Positions 9,312 through 17,435 of a DNA stretch of 64,000 nt are shown piece after piece. The notes beneath the pieces are model-generated. The model was not told where the DNA came from, ran no database searches, and worked only from the letters and a program-made list of their open reading frames with translations. The position numbers and the translations under genes were made by a program. How positions within the stretch are numbered: the stretch's first letter is position 1; each line of letters opens with the position of its first letter. This DNA comes from UBA11865 sp963749825 (lineage in GTDB: Bacteria > Chloroflexota > Anaerolineae > Promineifilales > Promineifilaceae), in contig CAVVOI010000009.1 in assembly GCA_963749825.1 (NCBI GenBank), positions 186,001 through 250,000 on the forward strand, given 5' to 3'.

Positions 9312-9869
9312 TTACTTTGGTTGGGTCTCGTTATCCTCGTCCAACTTGGCTACTATTTCGTCTAGGCGAAGATTCAATTCATTGATGTCGTCACGTGTTG
9401 GTAGGCCTTGACGTTTGAGTAACTGCTCGATGTCATCTTCGGTTGGAAGATTTGCTTCTGGGGCAGTCGAATCCATACCTAGCAACTTGTCACTCATTTG
9501 TTGACTTTCTTCTTCTGTTAGCTCGCCACTTTCAACAAGTGCATCAATTCTTCTTTGGATTTCGGAGTTGACGTGAAAACGCAGGTTCAAGGGAGAGGCA
9601 AGAGAACGCCTTAAGGTACTTAGGGTCTCGCCGCCAGACTGAACGAGACCGGTTAAGACAGACCGTGGCAGAAAACCCCCTTCCTTTTTCTCTTGTTCAA
9701 AGATGATTTGAGTAAAGGTGACGGCCGTCAAATCTTCACCAGTGGAATGATCTAGAATTTGAACCTCTTCTCCTTCTCGTATCAACTGAGCAACACCATC
9801 AAGGGTTATATATTTTTTGGCATTGGTGTTATACAGCTTTCGGTTGGGGTAGCGTTTGACGACGATCAT
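9312..9869 (-). CDS. PHB-accumulation regulator PhaR-like protein
   Basis: The N-terminal 60 residues are the PHB_acc_N domain: VVKRYPNRKLYNT, YITLDGVAQLIREGE and LTAVTFTQIIFEQE. PhaR proteins bind DNA and polyhydroxyalkanoate granules and repress phasin genes. The remainder is charged and helical, ending in a probable coiled coil (INELNLRLDEIVAKLDE) like that of the phasin-like protein 250 bp upstream. I take ATG 9869 as the start: GAGG lies 9 nt before it, whereas the ATG at 9878 directly abuts that GAGG. A near-consensus promoter lies about 50 nt upstream. The operator palindromes near 10.57 kb are a plausible target (inference). Confidence 0.85.
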   Translation of the reverse strand: MIVVKRYPNRKLYNTNAKKYITLDGVAQLIREGEEVQILDHSTGEDLTAVTFTQIIFEQEKKEGGFLPRSVLTGLVQSGGETLSTLRRSLASPLNLRFHVNSEIQRRIDALVESGELTEEESQQMSDKLLGMDSTAPEANLPTEDDIEQLLKRQGLPTRDDINELNLRLDEIVAKLDEDNETQPK

Positions 9870-9925
9870 GACTTCCATCCTCAGAATAATGGAATAAACG
9901 AATTTTGAGAAGCAAGCGCAGGCAA

Positions 9926-9955
9926 ATTATAAGGCTCCCGGTAAAGAGGTGTCAA
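9926..9955 (-). promoter_or_regulatory. Promoter of the PhaR-coxG transcript
   Basis: On the minus strand TTGACA (9950-9955) is followed after 18 bp by TATAAT (9926-9931), or after 17 bp by TTATAA. Both boxes match the sigma-70 consensus. Transcription would begin near 9919 and reach the PhaR start at 9869 after a leader of about 50 nt. Confidence 0.7.
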
Positions 9956-10030
9956 ATGATGGGCGTCGTCGTTGGAGTTGGAAGGTGAAGATGACCCAAG
10001 TGGCAAATTTTGCTGGTGGCGATATAAAGA

Positions 10031-10086
10031 AAAGGAGAGGTATCTGCTCCCACTCTCTTTGTGCTAGTGGGAGTCACCTCTCCTTT
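10031..10086 (-). terminator. Intrinsic terminator after the phasin-like gene
   Basis: An 11-bp arm (10031-10041) pairs perfectly with 10076-10086, and inside it an 8-bp stem (10047-10054 with 10066-10073) continues the hairpin. On the minus strand it is followed by a T-rich run (TTTTCTTT), fitting termination of the gene that ends at 10125. Confidence 0.75.
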
Positions 10087-10124
10087 ATTCACTGTTATTG
10101 ACGAGGCCAAACCCTCTCGTTCAA

Positions 10125-10508
10125 CTATTTATTCAGATCGTCGAGTTTTTTCGACAAAGTGGTCAATTTTCGGTTCAAGGATTCGATGTCAGATTTGCTG
10201 GCAATATTCATTTTAGCCAGCACTTCTTCCATTCGCGCCTCGAGTTCGTCCTCGGCCTCGGTTTGGACTTCGGCGGCTTTTCTTTTGCGCTTTTCCATCA
10301 GGTCCTTGATCAGCTTTCGGCCGTCTTTTTCGGCGATCTCGCCGCGCTCGATGAGCTTATTGACGATTTTCTCAGCCTCTTCCTGGGTTAAAGCCACAAC
10401 ACCAATGCCGGCAAGCAGAACCTTGCGGGCCATTTCTAGCATGGGATTTTGCCCGTTTTCGACCAATACTTCTTCAGTTACCTCAACATCTACGATCTCG
10501 TCAGTCAT
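10125..10508 (-). CDS. Phasin-like / PHA granule-associated family protein
   Basis: A 127-residue, highly charged, helical protein. A mildly hydrophobic helix (residues about 24-42, MARKVLLAGIGVVALTQEEA) is followed by VNKLIERGEIAEKDG and long Lys/Glu-rich helices that probably form a coiled coil. This is the pattern of the phasin/PhaF-PhaI family, which coats intracellular storage granules. No PHA synthase (phaC) is in the window; the neighbouring lipid operon raises the possibility that it coats wax-ester or triacylglycerol bodies instead (inference). GGAGG lies 7 nt before the ATG, and it has its own consensus promoter and terminator, so it is a single-gene unit. Confidence 0.75.
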   Translation of the reverse strand: MTDEIVDVEVTEEVLVENGQNPMLEMARKVLLAGIGVVALTQEEAEKIVNKLIERGEIAEKDGRKLIKDLMEKRKRKAAEVQTEAEDELEARMEEVLAKMNIASKSDIESLNRKLTTLSKKLDDLNK

Positions 10509-10551
10509 TCGTTAACCTCCACTGCAGCCTTACTGCAAAACCATCAAATTT

Positions 10552-10568
10552 ATAACGCACTGCGTTAT
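10552..10568. promoter_or_regulatory. Operator O1: perfect 17-bp palindrome at the phasin start region
   Basis: ATAACGCACTGCGTTAT is a perfect inverted repeat about a single central base. It lies at about +2 to +18 of the predicted phasin transcript. A second copy starts 28 bp further on. The binding protein is unknown; the PhaR-like protein or a TetR-type regulator are candidates. Confidence 0.75.
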
Positions 10569-10576
10569 TTAGGGAG

Positions 10577-10605
10577 ATTATAACGCGATGCGTCATAGGT
10601 GTCAA
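10577..10605 (-). promoter_or_regulatory. Consensus sigma-70 promoter of the phasin-like gene
   Basis: On the minus strand a perfect TTGACA (10600-10605) and a perfect TATAAT (10577-10582) are separated by exactly 17 bp. The initiation point would be near 10570, inside the first palindrome. A promoter this strong usually needs a repressor, and two palindromes cover its spacer/-10 and its start region. Confidence 0.85.
10580..10596. promoter_or_regulatory. Operator O2: second copy of the 17-bp palindrome
   Basis: ATAACGCGATGCGTCAT agrees with O1 at 14 of 17 positions and is a palindrome with one mismatch. It overlaps the -10 box and most of the spacer of the phasin promoter, so a bound protein would block RNA polymerase. 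The 28-bp spacing is not a whole number of helical turns (about 2.7). Confidence 0.75.
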
Positions 10606-10635
10606 GCGATATGTTAGCAGGGTGCCGGCTCGATA

Positions 10636-10663
10636 TTTACAACACCTTCTATCCCGGTATAAT
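10636..10663 (+). promoter_or_regulatory. Promoter of the lipid operon
   Basis: TTTACA (10636-10641), a 16-bp spacer and a perfect TATAAT (10658-10663) point rightward. Transcription would begin near 10670, leaving a leader of about 46 nt. The operators O1 and O2 lie 40-85 bp upstream of its -35 box, so one regulator could act on both directions. Confidence 0.65.
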
Positions 10664-10715
10664 TGCTTATCTACGTGTTTTAGATGGCCGCTCTTACAGA
10701 TGAAAAGGATGGTGT

Positions 10716-12905
10716 ATGAAGGGTCCAACCGTCGCATCGCTGCATTATGGCGGGCACCAATCTATCGTAGAGACTGTTGAGCTTCTCGGCCGAAAAATCG
10801 TGGTCCAACACCAAGGCTGCTCAAGCAGTCTGGATGTTATGCTAGCACGCATGGTGGAACAGGATGGCCAAGTAGCCGCTATCGCGTTGCAGGGAGTAGC
10901 AAAGAGCCTATCCATCGGTAAGGAAAAAACTGAACATCTCGAAGCCCACAAGCTATTCAAGACGAAAATTGGCACGCCTGTCGTCGATGGCAGTGGCATA
11001 CGGGATGCCATGGAAAGGTGGTCAATACGTTTAGCGGCCGAGTGCCAACCTGGTTTGTGGTCGAGAAAACGAGTCCTGATGGTGCCGGGTCTCAACCATA
11101 GGGGACTAGCTGAGGCATTGGGACAATATACGGAAGAACTTCGCTACGCCGACCCAATTCTTTACTTCTATCTGCCAAATGCACCTCTAGTAGGGCGGGT
11201 AGAAACGCTAAATGTGGCCGAAGGATTCACCCTATCTCAATTGCGTTCATTTTCTTATTCTCGCCTGTTCCCAGATCCGGGGACAGCACAAAATGCTCGA
11301 TCAGGTAAATCATTCCATTGGGCTGATGTCATTGCTGGAGATATTGGCGCTATAAGGCGCTATGCCCCTCAAAATCTGAAACGAAAGATCATCGTAGCCG
11401 AATTTGCCTCGCAGGAAGATATCAAAGACTTGATAGCTAGAGGTGCGGCACAATTGGTTACGACCATGCCACCCCTGGAAGGTGGTGATGAATCGATCAG
11501 CGCCGCTACTTTCGAGGCCTGTTTATCTGCCATTCGTCCCGATGATTCAGCGCCCCTAAACGAAAATACTTATTTGAACCTGATGGCTGACCTCGAGTGG
11601 GAGCCGAGAATCCGAATCCTACAACCGGAAGATGCCGGCATCAATCGCTTCGCCTTCGTCATTCATCCTCTTGAAATGGGTTTTATTCATGCCTACAAGC
11701 CCATTCGCTGGACTAGGTACTTGCCGGATGCGTTGGTAGAACGAGTCGCCGCTTATGTGGGTCCGCTTTATTTAAGCCGGATAACAGGTATTTCCAGCCC
11801 GGCAACTGGCCAAAAAGTTGAGGGGTATTTGTTGGCCTTGGGTGGAACGCCCCGCGAACTCATGCGTCGCGATCCAGGGTTTGTTTATCGCCGACTGATT
11901 CGCGCTTCCCGAATGGCTGAGAGACGGGGAGCCCGAATTATGGGGCTGGGCGCATTTACCTCTGTTGTTGGTGATGCCGGCGTGACTGTTGCGCAGAAAG
12001 CCGACATCGCGGTTACATCGGGGAATAGCCTGACGGTAGCAGCAACGCTTGAAGCTGCGAAGCAGGCCGTGGTCGAGATGGGCAATAGTTTAAGCCTTGC
12101 CCATGAAGGGCATGTGATGGTCATTGGCGCAACGGGGTCAATTGGCTCGGTATGTTCGAGATTGCTGGCTCAGGCAGGACCATCGATAATTTTAGTGGCT
12201 CCGCGACCGGAAAAATTGATCGCTCTCAAACGCCTCATCGAGCAAGAGACCCCGGGCGCTCGAGTTACGATAAGTACATCGGCCGACGATTATGTGGAAC
12301 TTGCCGATTTGATTGTCACCACGACCACTTCCCTAAATACCCAGATAATAGATATCACTAAATGCAAGCCTGGAGCGGTGATTTGTGACATTGCCAGGCC
12401 CCCTGACATAACTGAGGAAGAAGGCGCCCTCAGGCCCGATGTACTGGTTATTGAATCAGGGGAGATTCTCTTACCAGGACATCCTAATTACGGCTATGAT
12501 ATTGGCCTTCCGCCTGGCGTTGCCTATGCTTGTTTGGCGGAAACAGCTTTGTTGGCCATGGAGGGTCGATACGAGGATTATACACTTGGCCGTAACATCG
12601 ATGTCGAGCGAGTGAAAGAAATCTATAGACTATTCAATAAACACGGACTCCAGCTTTCTGGATTACGGAGTCATGGCCGTTTTCTAACTGAGGAAGAACT
12701 GGCTCAAAAACGAGAAGCTGCCGAAAGAATGCGCCAAAACCCGGAGTTATTAGATGCGCTCAGGTTGCAGCAGGTCCGACATCTTCCCAGGAGAGCTACC
12801 GGCAAATTCAAACGGCCAAACCCGCGTTTGTCTATGGCGGTTGCTTTGAGCTTTATCTTACTGGTAGTAGGAATAATCAGTTTGCGGAGATACCGGTCAG
12901 AATAA
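10716..12905 (+). CDS. Acyl-ACP-reductase-like dehydrogenase with extra N-terminal domain and C-terminal membrane helix
   Basis: A 729-residue protein. From about residue 300 to 670 it resembles cyanobacterial long-chain acyl-ACP reductase (AAR): FAFVIHPL, ITGISSPATGQKVEG, LGAFTSVV, TSGNSLT, the NAD(P)-binding loop GATGSIGS at 471, and YACLAETALLAMEG, in which C606 lines up with the catalytic cysteine of AAR (FACFAESMLL in cyanobacteria). GRN followed by KEIYRLFNKHG also matches. AAR reduces acyl-ACP to fatty aldehyde through a cysteine thioester. Residues about 1-285 resemble proteins annotated as quinate 5-dehydrogenase (TPVVDGSGIRDAMER), a label of doubtful meaning. A membrane helix lies at about 706-724. 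It is the first gene of the operon; GGA precedes the ATG. Confidence 0.7.
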   Translation: MKGPTVASLHYGGHQSIVETVELLGRKIVVQHQGCSSSLDVMLARMVEQDGQVAAIALQGVAKSLSIGKEKTEHLEAHKLFKTKIGTPVVDGSGIRDAMERWSIRLAAECQPGLWSRKRVLMVPGLNHRGLAEALGQYTEELRYADPILYFYLPNAPLVGRVETLNVAEGFTLSQLRSFSYSRLFPDPGTAQNARSGKSFHWADVIAGDIGAIRRYAPQNLKRKIIVAEFASQEDIKDLIARGAAQLVTTMPPLEGGDESISAATFEACLSAIRPDDSAPLNENTYLNLMADLEWEPRIRILQPEDAGINRFAFVIHPLEMGFIHAYKPIRWTRYLPDALVERVAAYVGPLYLSRITGISSPATGQKVEGYLLALGGTPRELMRRDPGFVYRRLIRASRMAERRGARIMGLGAFTSVVGDAGVTVAQKADIAVTSGNSLTVAATLEAAKQAVVEMGNSLSLAHEGHVMVIGATGSIGSVCSRLLAQAGPSIILVAPRPEKLIALKRLIEQETPGARVTISTSADDYVELADLIVTTTTSLNTQIIDITKCKPGAVICDIARPPDITEEEGALRPDVLVIESGEILLPGHPNYGYDIGLPPGVAYACLAETALLAMEGRYEDYTLGRNIDVERVKEIYRLFNKHGLQLSGLRSHGRFLTEEELAQKREAAERMRQNPELLDALRLQQVRHLPRRATGKFKRPNPRLSMAVALSFILLVVGIISLRRYRSE

Positions 12906-13059
12906 TCTGGTTTGGATATCGTGCCGGTGCAGAAAGTGGATAAAATGGGTTAATCAATTTCTTTTGAGTAGGTGTGGCTAACGATCCGGAAATTTGGGGT
13001 CTAGCCTTAAGCCACAAAGCATGTGACAGAAGTGTTGAGGCTAGGACCAGGAGTTGCTT

Positions 13060-14127
13060 ATGACTAACAAGAAGATTGTATTGGTAACCGGTGTGGCCGG
13101 ATACTGGGGAGCTCGCGTTGCTGCCCGGTTAGCATCGAATTCAGATCTTCACGTCATCGGCATTGACTCACAAAAACCCGCCGACCAGATTGGTGGATTG
13201 GATTTCATACAGGCTGATGTAAGAAACCCGCTCCTTGTGGAACTTCTAACCGACGAACAAGTCGATGTGATCTGCCACTTAAGTTTTTTGGAACAAGCGG
13301 AAGGTAACGAAGCCCGCTTCGACTTAACCGTCACAGGTACAATGAAGCTACTTGCTGCCGCTTCTGAGTCTGGGGTGCGTCAAGTCATCTTGAGAAGCAG
13401 TACGGCCGTATACGGTGCTTATCCCAACAATTCAGCTTTTTTGACAGAAGATAAACCATTACGGGGTAGCCGCCGGTATGGGAATATCCGGGATCTTATC
13501 GAAATAGAAGCCTTTGTTAATGGCTATCGTGGCCAATCACCTGAGACGGCAGTTACGGTTTTGCGTTTTAGCAACATTGTCGGTCTAACGGCCGATACAC
13601 CGATGACTCGTTTCCTTAAGATGCAATCGCCAACGGTGTTGCTAGGCTTTGATCCACTGATGCAGATAATTCATGAAGATGACGTGGTCGACGCCCTGGT
13701 TTTTTCAGTATTGAACGATGTCTCGGGTACATTCAACGTGAGTGCTGAAGGTCCTATGCCTCTATCACGAATTTTACGTTTAACCCGTCGAGTTCCAATG
13801 CGAATATTTCATCCCTTTGCTTATAAGGGTCTAGAATTGCTCACTGGCACACGATTTCAACCGGAACGAATTGTACCAATTGAGTGGGATTATTTAAGGT
13901 ATCCTTGGGTAGCCGATTTAACCCTTATGCGAACCCAGATGGGATTTGATCCTGTCTATTTACCCGAAGAAGTGCTGCGTGAGTTTGCTGGTCAGCGACG
14001 TGTGGACGCCAAAGATGGTCAGGCTGATTCTCAACTGACTGATGAACAACAATTACGGGATATCATCGAGCGCCGGAGACGAATTAGGGAACGACAATCG
14101 GCCGGCAGCGAAGATTCCCAGGACTAA
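13060..14127 (+). CDS. NAD-dependent epimerase/dehydratase-like extended SDR
   Basis: From ATG 13060 (AGGAG 6 nt upstream; a TTG six bases earlier is less likely) the protein has 355 residues. The Rossmann motif TGVAGYWG at the N-terminus and ILRSSTAVYG are extended-SDR features. The active-site pair is Y140 and R144 (RRYGNIRD): the usual YxxxK lysine is replaced by arginine, so catalysis may be altered. The C-terminal 50 residues are charged and helical (RRRRIRERQSAG). The pairing with a PlsC-type gene directly downstream recalls the actinobacterial galE2-like/acyltransferase pair (Rv0501-Rv0502, from memory), whose substrate is not a simple sugar nucleotide with any certainty. Substrate unknown. 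Confidence 0.78.
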   Translation: MTNKKIVLVTGVAGYWGARVAARLASNSDLHVIGIDSQKPADQIGGLDFIQADVRNPLLVELLTDEQVDVICHLSFLEQAEGNEARFDLTVTGTMKLLAAASESGVRQVILRSSTAVYGAYPNNSAFLTEDKPLRGSRRYGNIRDLIEIEAFVNGYRGQSPETAVTVLRFSNIVGLTADTPMTRFLKMQSPTVLLGFDPLMQIIHEDDVVDALVFSVLNDVSGTFNVSAEGPMPLSRILRLTRRVPMRIFHPFAYKGLELLTGTRFQPERIVPIEWDYLRYPWVADLTLMRTQMGFDPVYLPEEVLREFAGQRRVDAKDGQADSQLTDEQQLRDIIERRRRIRERQSAGSEDSQD

Positions 14128-14190
14128 ATCCAGAAGCCCATCGGTCAACAAGGTCTGCGAGTTAACGAGCGCCGATTTGGAGATATCTTT

Positions 14191-15429
14191 ATGAGTGAAA
14201 TGAATTTAGATTCGCGATGCATCGCCGTGACGAAAGGCGGTAGTCGCTGCAAGAATCACGCCGTCGATGAATCAGAGTATTGTTACATTCACATACCAGC
14301 CTCAGCTCGACCCCCTTCCAATGGACCATCCAGCTCCGTGGATAATGATCAAGAAATAATAGATCGAGAAATGCGGGAAAAGTTGATGGCTGAGCTTGAT
14401 GAGTTGATCGCCCGCGTCAAAGCCATCAGCCCTGACTACAGCCCGCCGCCTTTCTCGGCCCAGGGTCTGGTTGAGCTAGTCGACGATTCATCCAATAAGC
14501 TGCCAAACCGTATTAGGCTAGGCATTTATGAGCGACTCCGTTCGACTATTAATGAGGACCTGCTGGATGCCGAAACATGGAAGGGTATGTGGTATATGGT
14601 CAACTATACCTTGGAATACCAGGGTGACATTCTCAAACGGCGATTAAAAGGGGACTATGAAACTGATGAGTGGGGTCTCGACTGGGAATTTCTGGAAGCG
14701 GTGAGACCGTTCCTCGATTTCATGTACAAGATGTATTGGCGGGTTGAGACCAGCGGTATCGGGTTTATCCCTGATTACGAGAGAGCGCTGTTGGTGTGCA
14801 ACCATTCGGGCCAATTGCCTTGGGATGGGGCGATGGTCATGACAGCGATACTTAACGAACATCCGGCTCAACGATTGGTGCGCAATTTATACGCCAACTG
14901 GTTTCCAACCCTACCTTTTTTGTCGGCCACCTTGGTGAAGATGGGGCAGGCATTGGGTTCAGTAGAGAATGGCACTCGACTTCTCGAGCAAGATGAGTTG
15001 GTTGGCGTCTTCCCAGAAGGTTATAAGGGTGTTGGCAAGCTGTTCAAGGATCGCTACAGATTAGCCAGATTCGGCAGGGGCGGATTCGCGAAGATGGCCA
15101 TAAGTACAGGAGCGCCCCTTATCCCGGTTTCGATTGTCGGAGCAGAAGAAACGTATGTATCCGTAGCCAAATCATCTACTCTTGCCCGGCTAACCGGTTT
15201 TCCCTACTTCCCGATATCTTTGCGTTTTCCATGGTTCGGTTTGCTGGGCATTGTGCCGTATCCTACCAAGTGGTATATTGATTTTGGCGAGCCGATTCCG
15301 GTTGACGAGTATGATCCGGAAGAGGCCAATAATCTCGTCCTCGTGTCCCAATTGACGGACCAGATGCGAAATGTCGTTCAAGATATGGTTAACGATCGAT
15401 TAAGTAATAGAAGGTCAGTTTTTTATTGA
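14191..15429 (+). CDS. PlsC-type lysophospholipid/glycerol acyltransferase with cysteine-rich N-terminus
   Basis: A 412-residue protein. Residues 10-34 carry C10, C20, C31 and H34 (SRCIAVTKGG, SRCKNHA, YCYIH), a possible small zinc-binding motif. After a charged linker, residues about 185-395 are a PlsC-like acyltransferase: NHSGQLPWDG, with H205 and D212 spaced by six residues as in the mycobacterial-type subfamily rather than the classic four, FPEGYKGVGK and APLIPVSIVGAEETY. The family transfers acyl groups from acyl-CoA or acyl-ACP to a hydroxyl acceptor. Within this operon it could esterify a fatty alcohol or glycerolipid (inference). GGAG lies 8 nt before the ATG, and the next gene starts one base after its stop. 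Confidence 0.82.
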   Translation: MSEMNLDSRCIAVTKGGSRCKNHAVDESEYCYIHIPASARPPSNGPSSSVDNDQEIIDREMREKLMAELDELIARVKAISPDYSPPPFSAQGLVELVDDSSNKLPNRIRLGIYERLRSTINEDLLDAETWKGMWYMVNYTLEYQGDILKRRLKGDYETDEWGLDWEFLEAVRPFLDFMYKMYWRVETSGIGFIPDYERALLVCNHSGQLPWDGAMVMTAILNEHPAQRLVRNLYANWFPTLPFLSATLVKMGQALGSVENGTRLLEQDELVGVFPEGYKGVGKLFKDRYRLARFGRGGFAKMAISTGAPLIPVSIVGAEETYVSVAKSSTLARLTGFPYFPISLRFPWFGLLGIVPYPTKWYIDFGEPIPVDEYDPEEANNLVLVSQLTDQMRNVVQDMVNDRLSNRRSVFY

Positions 15430-15430
15430 T

Positions 15431-15835
15431 ATGGCAACTTACAAAAATAGCGAACAATTTTACTCAACTATGCGGTCATTATTTGACCGGGTAGAAGAAG
15501 AAAAACCGGATGCGGCCGAAGATGTAAAAAAGTCAAAGCTCATTTTACGCTTCAGCTGCCAGGATCCCGAAGCCATAATCCTCATTAATGGACGCCGTAA
15601 TGATGAGACTGTTATTTTTGGCCAGAACAAGATTCGGCCGGAAGTAGACGTTCTACTTAAAACAGATTCCTTGCACAATATTTTGCTAGGAGACCTGGGA
15701 TTAGCCAGGGCTTTGGCGTCGAAGGATTTGAAGTTACGTGGTCCTGCTAGAAAGGCTTTGGCCCTTACAGACCTGTTTCACGAGTGCCAGACCATTTACC
15801 CCGAGATATTGCGTGATCAAGGATTGACGAAATAA
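15431..15835 (+). CDS. SCP2 sterol-carrier-type lipid-binding protein
   Basis: A 134-residue soluble protein with SCP2-like features: LILRFSCQDPEAIILINGRRND, DVLLKTDSLHNILLGDLGLARALASKDLKLRG and a helical end. SCP2 domains have a hydrophobic tunnel that carries acyl chains or fatty acyl-CoA. It starts one base after the acyltransferase stop codon, so the two are probably translated together and may act as carrier and enzyme. Confidence 0.75.
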   Translation: MATYKNSEQFYSTMRSLFDRVEEEKPDAAEDVKKSKLILRFSCQDPEAIILINGRRNDETVIFGQNKIRPEVDVLLKTDSLHNILLGDLGLARALASKDLKLRGPARKALALTDLFHECQTIYPEILRDQGLTK

Positions 15836-15848
15836 AGGAAGGTCGACG

Positions 15849-16259
15849 ATGACAATTGAATTCCCTAGTGATGAATGGATCAAGGCAGCAATGGCCAAGA
15901 TAAATGACAGTCCAGCGTATAAGGAAGCTGCAAAAAACTGGGAAGGCGACCTGACGTTTGTTATTACCGCTTTGCCGGATGCACGAAAAGAAGCAACCCT
16001 TTATATGGATTTATGGCATGGAGAATGCCGGGAGGCCTATGAGGTGGTTGACAAAGGTACTCAGAAGTCAGAGTTTACGATTGTCGCTCCTTTACCTGTC
16101 TGGCGAAAAGTTCTAGAAAAGAAACTCGATCCGATCCGGGGCCTGGTGTCTCGCCAGCTTAAGATGCAAGGAAACATGATGAAGGTCATGAAAGCACCGA
16201 AGGCTGCAGTTGAATTGGTGAATAGCTGTGCAGAGGTCGAAACATCCTGGCCATCTTAG
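15849..16259 (+). CDS. Second small SCP2-like protein
   Basis: A 136-residue soluble protein. It contains GDLTFVITALPDARKEATLYMDLWHGECREAYEV as a beta-sheet core, then KSEFTIVAPLPVWRKVLEK and RQLKMQGNMMKVMKA, the last resembling the LKGNM-type end of SCP2 proteins in which a strand-helix closes the lipid tunnel. I regard it as a second SCP2-type carrier rather than a copy of its neighbour, with which it shares little visible identity. It sits 13 bp after the first SCP2 gene and 6 bp before the alcohol dehydrogenase. Confidence 0.65.
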   Translation: MTIEFPSDEWIKAAMAKINDSPAYKEAAKNWEGDLTFVITALPDARKEATLYMDLWHGECREAYEVVDKGTQKSEFTIVAPLPVWRKVLEKKLDPIRGLVSRQLKMQGNMMKVMKAPKAAVELVNSCAEVETSWPS

Positions 16260-16265
16260 AACATC

Positions 16266-17426
16266 ATGTGGGATTTTACCAGTCCAGATATCGTCTATGG
16301 TGAAGATGCCTTAAGCCGTTTAGCGGACGTTCCGGGGTTCCGCGCTTTTATCCTTACTGACGTGACCCTGGTTGAACTGGGTTATTTACGGCTAGTCGAA
16401 GAGTATCTATCCGTCAACGAAATAGCCACCCGCTCGTTTTCTCAGATTGAACCTGAGCCATCCATCGATACCGTTCAGCTTGCTCGCCAGGCAATTATTG
16501 ATTTCGCCCCAGATATCGTGATTGCACTTGGCGGTGGATCTGTCATGGATGTCGCCAAGGTTTCCTGGCTGATGTACGAGCAACCAGGCATTGTGCTCGA
16601 AGAAATCAGCATTTTCACATCTTATGAGACGGGCAAATCGTTGCTCATAACTATACCCACCACTTCTGGCTCTGGAGCTGACATGACTCCTGGTGTCGTC
16701 CTGACCGATCGCCAACAAGGGCGAAAAGTCGTGCTATATGCGCGCGAATTCCAGCCAAACTTAACCATCGTCGATCCTGGTCTCGTGATGCGGGTGCCGG
16801 CTCAAGTTACGGCTGATACAGGCATGGATGTTATTAGTCATGCCGTTGAGGCATTCGCCAGTCCCTGGCATAATGATTTCTCCGATGGATTGGCGGTAAA
16901 GGCCTTGCAACTCGCTTTTGAATACTTGCCGTTGGCTTATACGGACGGTTCAGATGGGAAAGCTCGGGAGCATATGCATAACGCGGCGACAATATCTGGC
17001 TTAGCCATGGCAAATTCATCAATCTCCTTAGGTCATGCACTGGCACATGCATTTGGAGGCCTTTTTCCAATTCCACACGGCCGGATCGTTGGCATGTTTC
17101 TACCTTACAGCATGGAATTTTCCGCCAACGGCGGGGGTAGCCGGTACAAGAAATTGGCCAAATTCCTGGGATTGTCTTCAGCGAACGAGCAAGAGGGTTT
17201 GAAAGAGCTCGTGAACGCGATTCGGAAACTGGCCCACAAGATTGACCAACCCTTGTCCATTAGTCAGATGGGGATCGAGGCGGATGACCTGGAAAGAGTG
17301 ATGCCAGACCTGATTGAAAAGGCGGCTACCGACCACCAAATGCTAACGACATTACGTGTGCCAGATGAGGCTGAATTGGCCCAATTATACCAATATGCTT
17401 ACTCCGGTAAGACCATCGATTTTTAG
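16266..17426 (+). CDS. Iron-type (group III) alcohol dehydrogenase
   Basis: A 386-residue protein of the Fe-ADH family. The NAD(P)-binding motif is IALGGGSVMDVAK at about 92-104, followed by TIPTTSGSGADMTPG. The metal ligands of the family are all visible: D188 and H192 (GMDVISHAVEAF), H257 (LGHALAHAFGG) and H271 (PIPHGRI); the last two are 14 residues apart, as in lactaldehyde reductase FucO. In this operon the natural reaction would be reduction of the fatty aldehyde made by the AAR-like enzyme to a fatty alcohol, or the reverse (inference). It starts six bases after the preceding gene. Confidence 0.88.
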   Translation: MWDFTSPDIVYGEDALSRLADVPGFRAFILTDVTLVELGYLRLVEEYLSVNEIATRSFSQIEPEPSIDTVQLARQAIIDFAPDIVIALGGGSVMDVAKVSWLMYEQPGIVLEEISIFTSYETGKSLLITIPTTSGSGADMTPGVVLTDRQQGRKVVLYAREFQPNLTIVDPGLVMRVPAQVTADTGMDVISHAVEAFASPWHNDFSDGLAVKALQLAFEYLPLAYTDGSDGKAREHMHNAATISGLAMANSSISLGHALAHAFGGLFPIPHGRIVGMFLPYSMEFSANGGGSRYKKLAKFLGLSSANEQEGLKELVNAIRKLAHKIDQPLSISQMGIEADDLERVMPDLIEKAATDHQMLTTLRVPDEAELAQLYQYAYSGKTIDF

Positions 17427-17435
17427 TTAAGAACG

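Noticed and set aside
10501..10737. Leftward 78-codon frame spanning the divergent promoters
   Set aside because: It covers two good promoters and the operators and has no homology or ribosome-binding site.
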